NCBI GenBank assembly: GCA_020216575.1
Contig: JAIUYC010000305.1
Location: 1-5,877 of the forward strand
DNA: 5,877 nucleotides
From: Coleofasciculus sp. S288
GTDB taxonomy: Bacteria > Cyanobacteriota > Cyanobacteriia > Cyanobacteriales > Coleofasciculaceae
Direction: 5' to 3'
The translations under genes were made by a program, and so were the position numbers. A model generated the notes under the pieces. The model saw only the letters and a program-made list of their open reading frames with translations. It ran no database searches and had not been told where the DNA came from. Of this stretch, positions 5,574-5,877 are shown one piece after another (the first letter of the stretch is position 1; every line of letters begins with the position of its first letter).

Positions 5574-5706
5574 GTCTAGGTTACTAGATTGTTCCTTAAG
5601 GTCAGGAAAACTTTTGAGCAAACTATCAGCAAGATTTTTTCCACAGAATCGAGCCAAAAGATTTGTTCAAAATTCAAAAAATCTAACATCAGGGGACTTG
5701 AAATTA

Positions 5707-5877
5707 ATGAGCATCAATAAGACTGAACTCACAGCTGAACTGAATCTACAGTCGGCCAATGACGTGACGACAGCGCAACAGCAACTCAACCACTCTGATA
5801 CTGAGGCTTCTTTCCTCAATGAAGTGGAGGCAACTGAAGTTCGCCGATACTTTCAGGGACTCAGCGCTGGTTTAACC
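5707..5877 (+). CDS. 5' end of an unrecognised gene (runs off window)
   Basis: The ATG at 5707 opens a frame that stays open for all 57 codons to the window edge. AGGGGA lies about 11 bases upstream. The visible N-terminus (MSINKTELTAELNLQSAND, later EVEATEVRRYFQGLSAGLT) is polar, rich in Glu, Gln, Asn and Thr, with no signal peptide or membrane segment; it may be a disordered or helical leader before a domain that lies outside the window. I do not recognise the family. Codon use (CAG, GAA, CTC) resembles the genuine genes nearby rather than the AT-rich spacer. The start is supported by the Shine-Dalgarno-like site and by the change in composition at this point. Confidence 0.7.
   Translation, partial: MSINKTELTAELNLQSANDVTTAQQQLNHSDTEASFLNEVEATEVRRYFQGLSAGLT

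Larger units (their letters stand above)
4961..5706. other. 746-bp stretch without a convincing gene
   Basis: This stretch holds mainly repeats. They are a CACTC/GAGTG dyad next to a HIP1 site (5044-5066), a palindromic-repeat fragment (5184-5210), two heptad-periodic tracts (5352-5393 and 5414-5441) and TGACAAAA boxes (5519-5573). A 148-codon open frame on the minus strand (5106-5552) needs a TTG start and runs straight through the repeats, so I do not call it. A plus-strand frame of about 50 codons near 5114-5264 has no start codon. I see no tRNA or known structured RNA. Confidence 0.6.

Overview
The window looks like cyanobacterial chromosome. It carries seven perfect copies of the octamer GCGATCGC (HIP1; starts at 1340, 2299, 2422, 2807, 2957, 5044 and 5531). 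It encodes a Tab2/Atab2-family protein, a family confined to oxygenic phototrophs, and it has heptanucleotide tandem repeats and MITE-like debris typical of filamentous cyanobacteria. The genus cannot be fixed from the sequence alone.

Layout. 1-172: non-coding, with an isolated MITE-like end at 61-89. 173-535 (-): small multi-pass membrane protein. 642-1031 (-): SnoaL/NTF2-like protein. 1032-1147: divergent intergenic region. 1148-2011 (+): Tab2-family RNA-binding protein. 2047-3357 (+): PmbA/TldE-type TldD-family protein, 35 bp downstream and possibly co-transcribed with Tab2. 3462-4154 (+): HAD-superfamily, haloacid-dehalogenase-type-II-like hydrolase in more AT-rich sequence. 4150-4267: about 118 bp element with imperfect terminal inverted repeats, a TAGGGCA heptamer array in its centre, and the stop codon of the HAD gene inside its left end. 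4284-4493: decayed N-terminal piece of a DUF4277/IS1634-type transposase. 4494-4699: AT-rich spacer with a 20-bp perfect palindrome. 4700-4960 (-): small conserved cyanobacterial protein. 4961-5706: about 750 bp without a convincing gene, holding a palindromic-repeat fragment, two heptad-repeat tracts and a cluster of TGACAAAA boxes. 5707-5877 (+): 5' end of an unrecognised gene that runs off the window.

The protein genes look like ordinary housekeeping or conserved-hypothetical functions: photosystem translation (Tab2), TldD/TldE proteolysis, a HAD hydrolase. I see no convincing new defence or biosynthetic system. The most interesting material is non-coding: a small mobile-element family with two related copies or ends in the window, one of which defines the 3' end of the HAD gene; an inverted pair of heptamer-repeat tracts; and the repeated TGACAAAA boxes upstream of the terminal gene.
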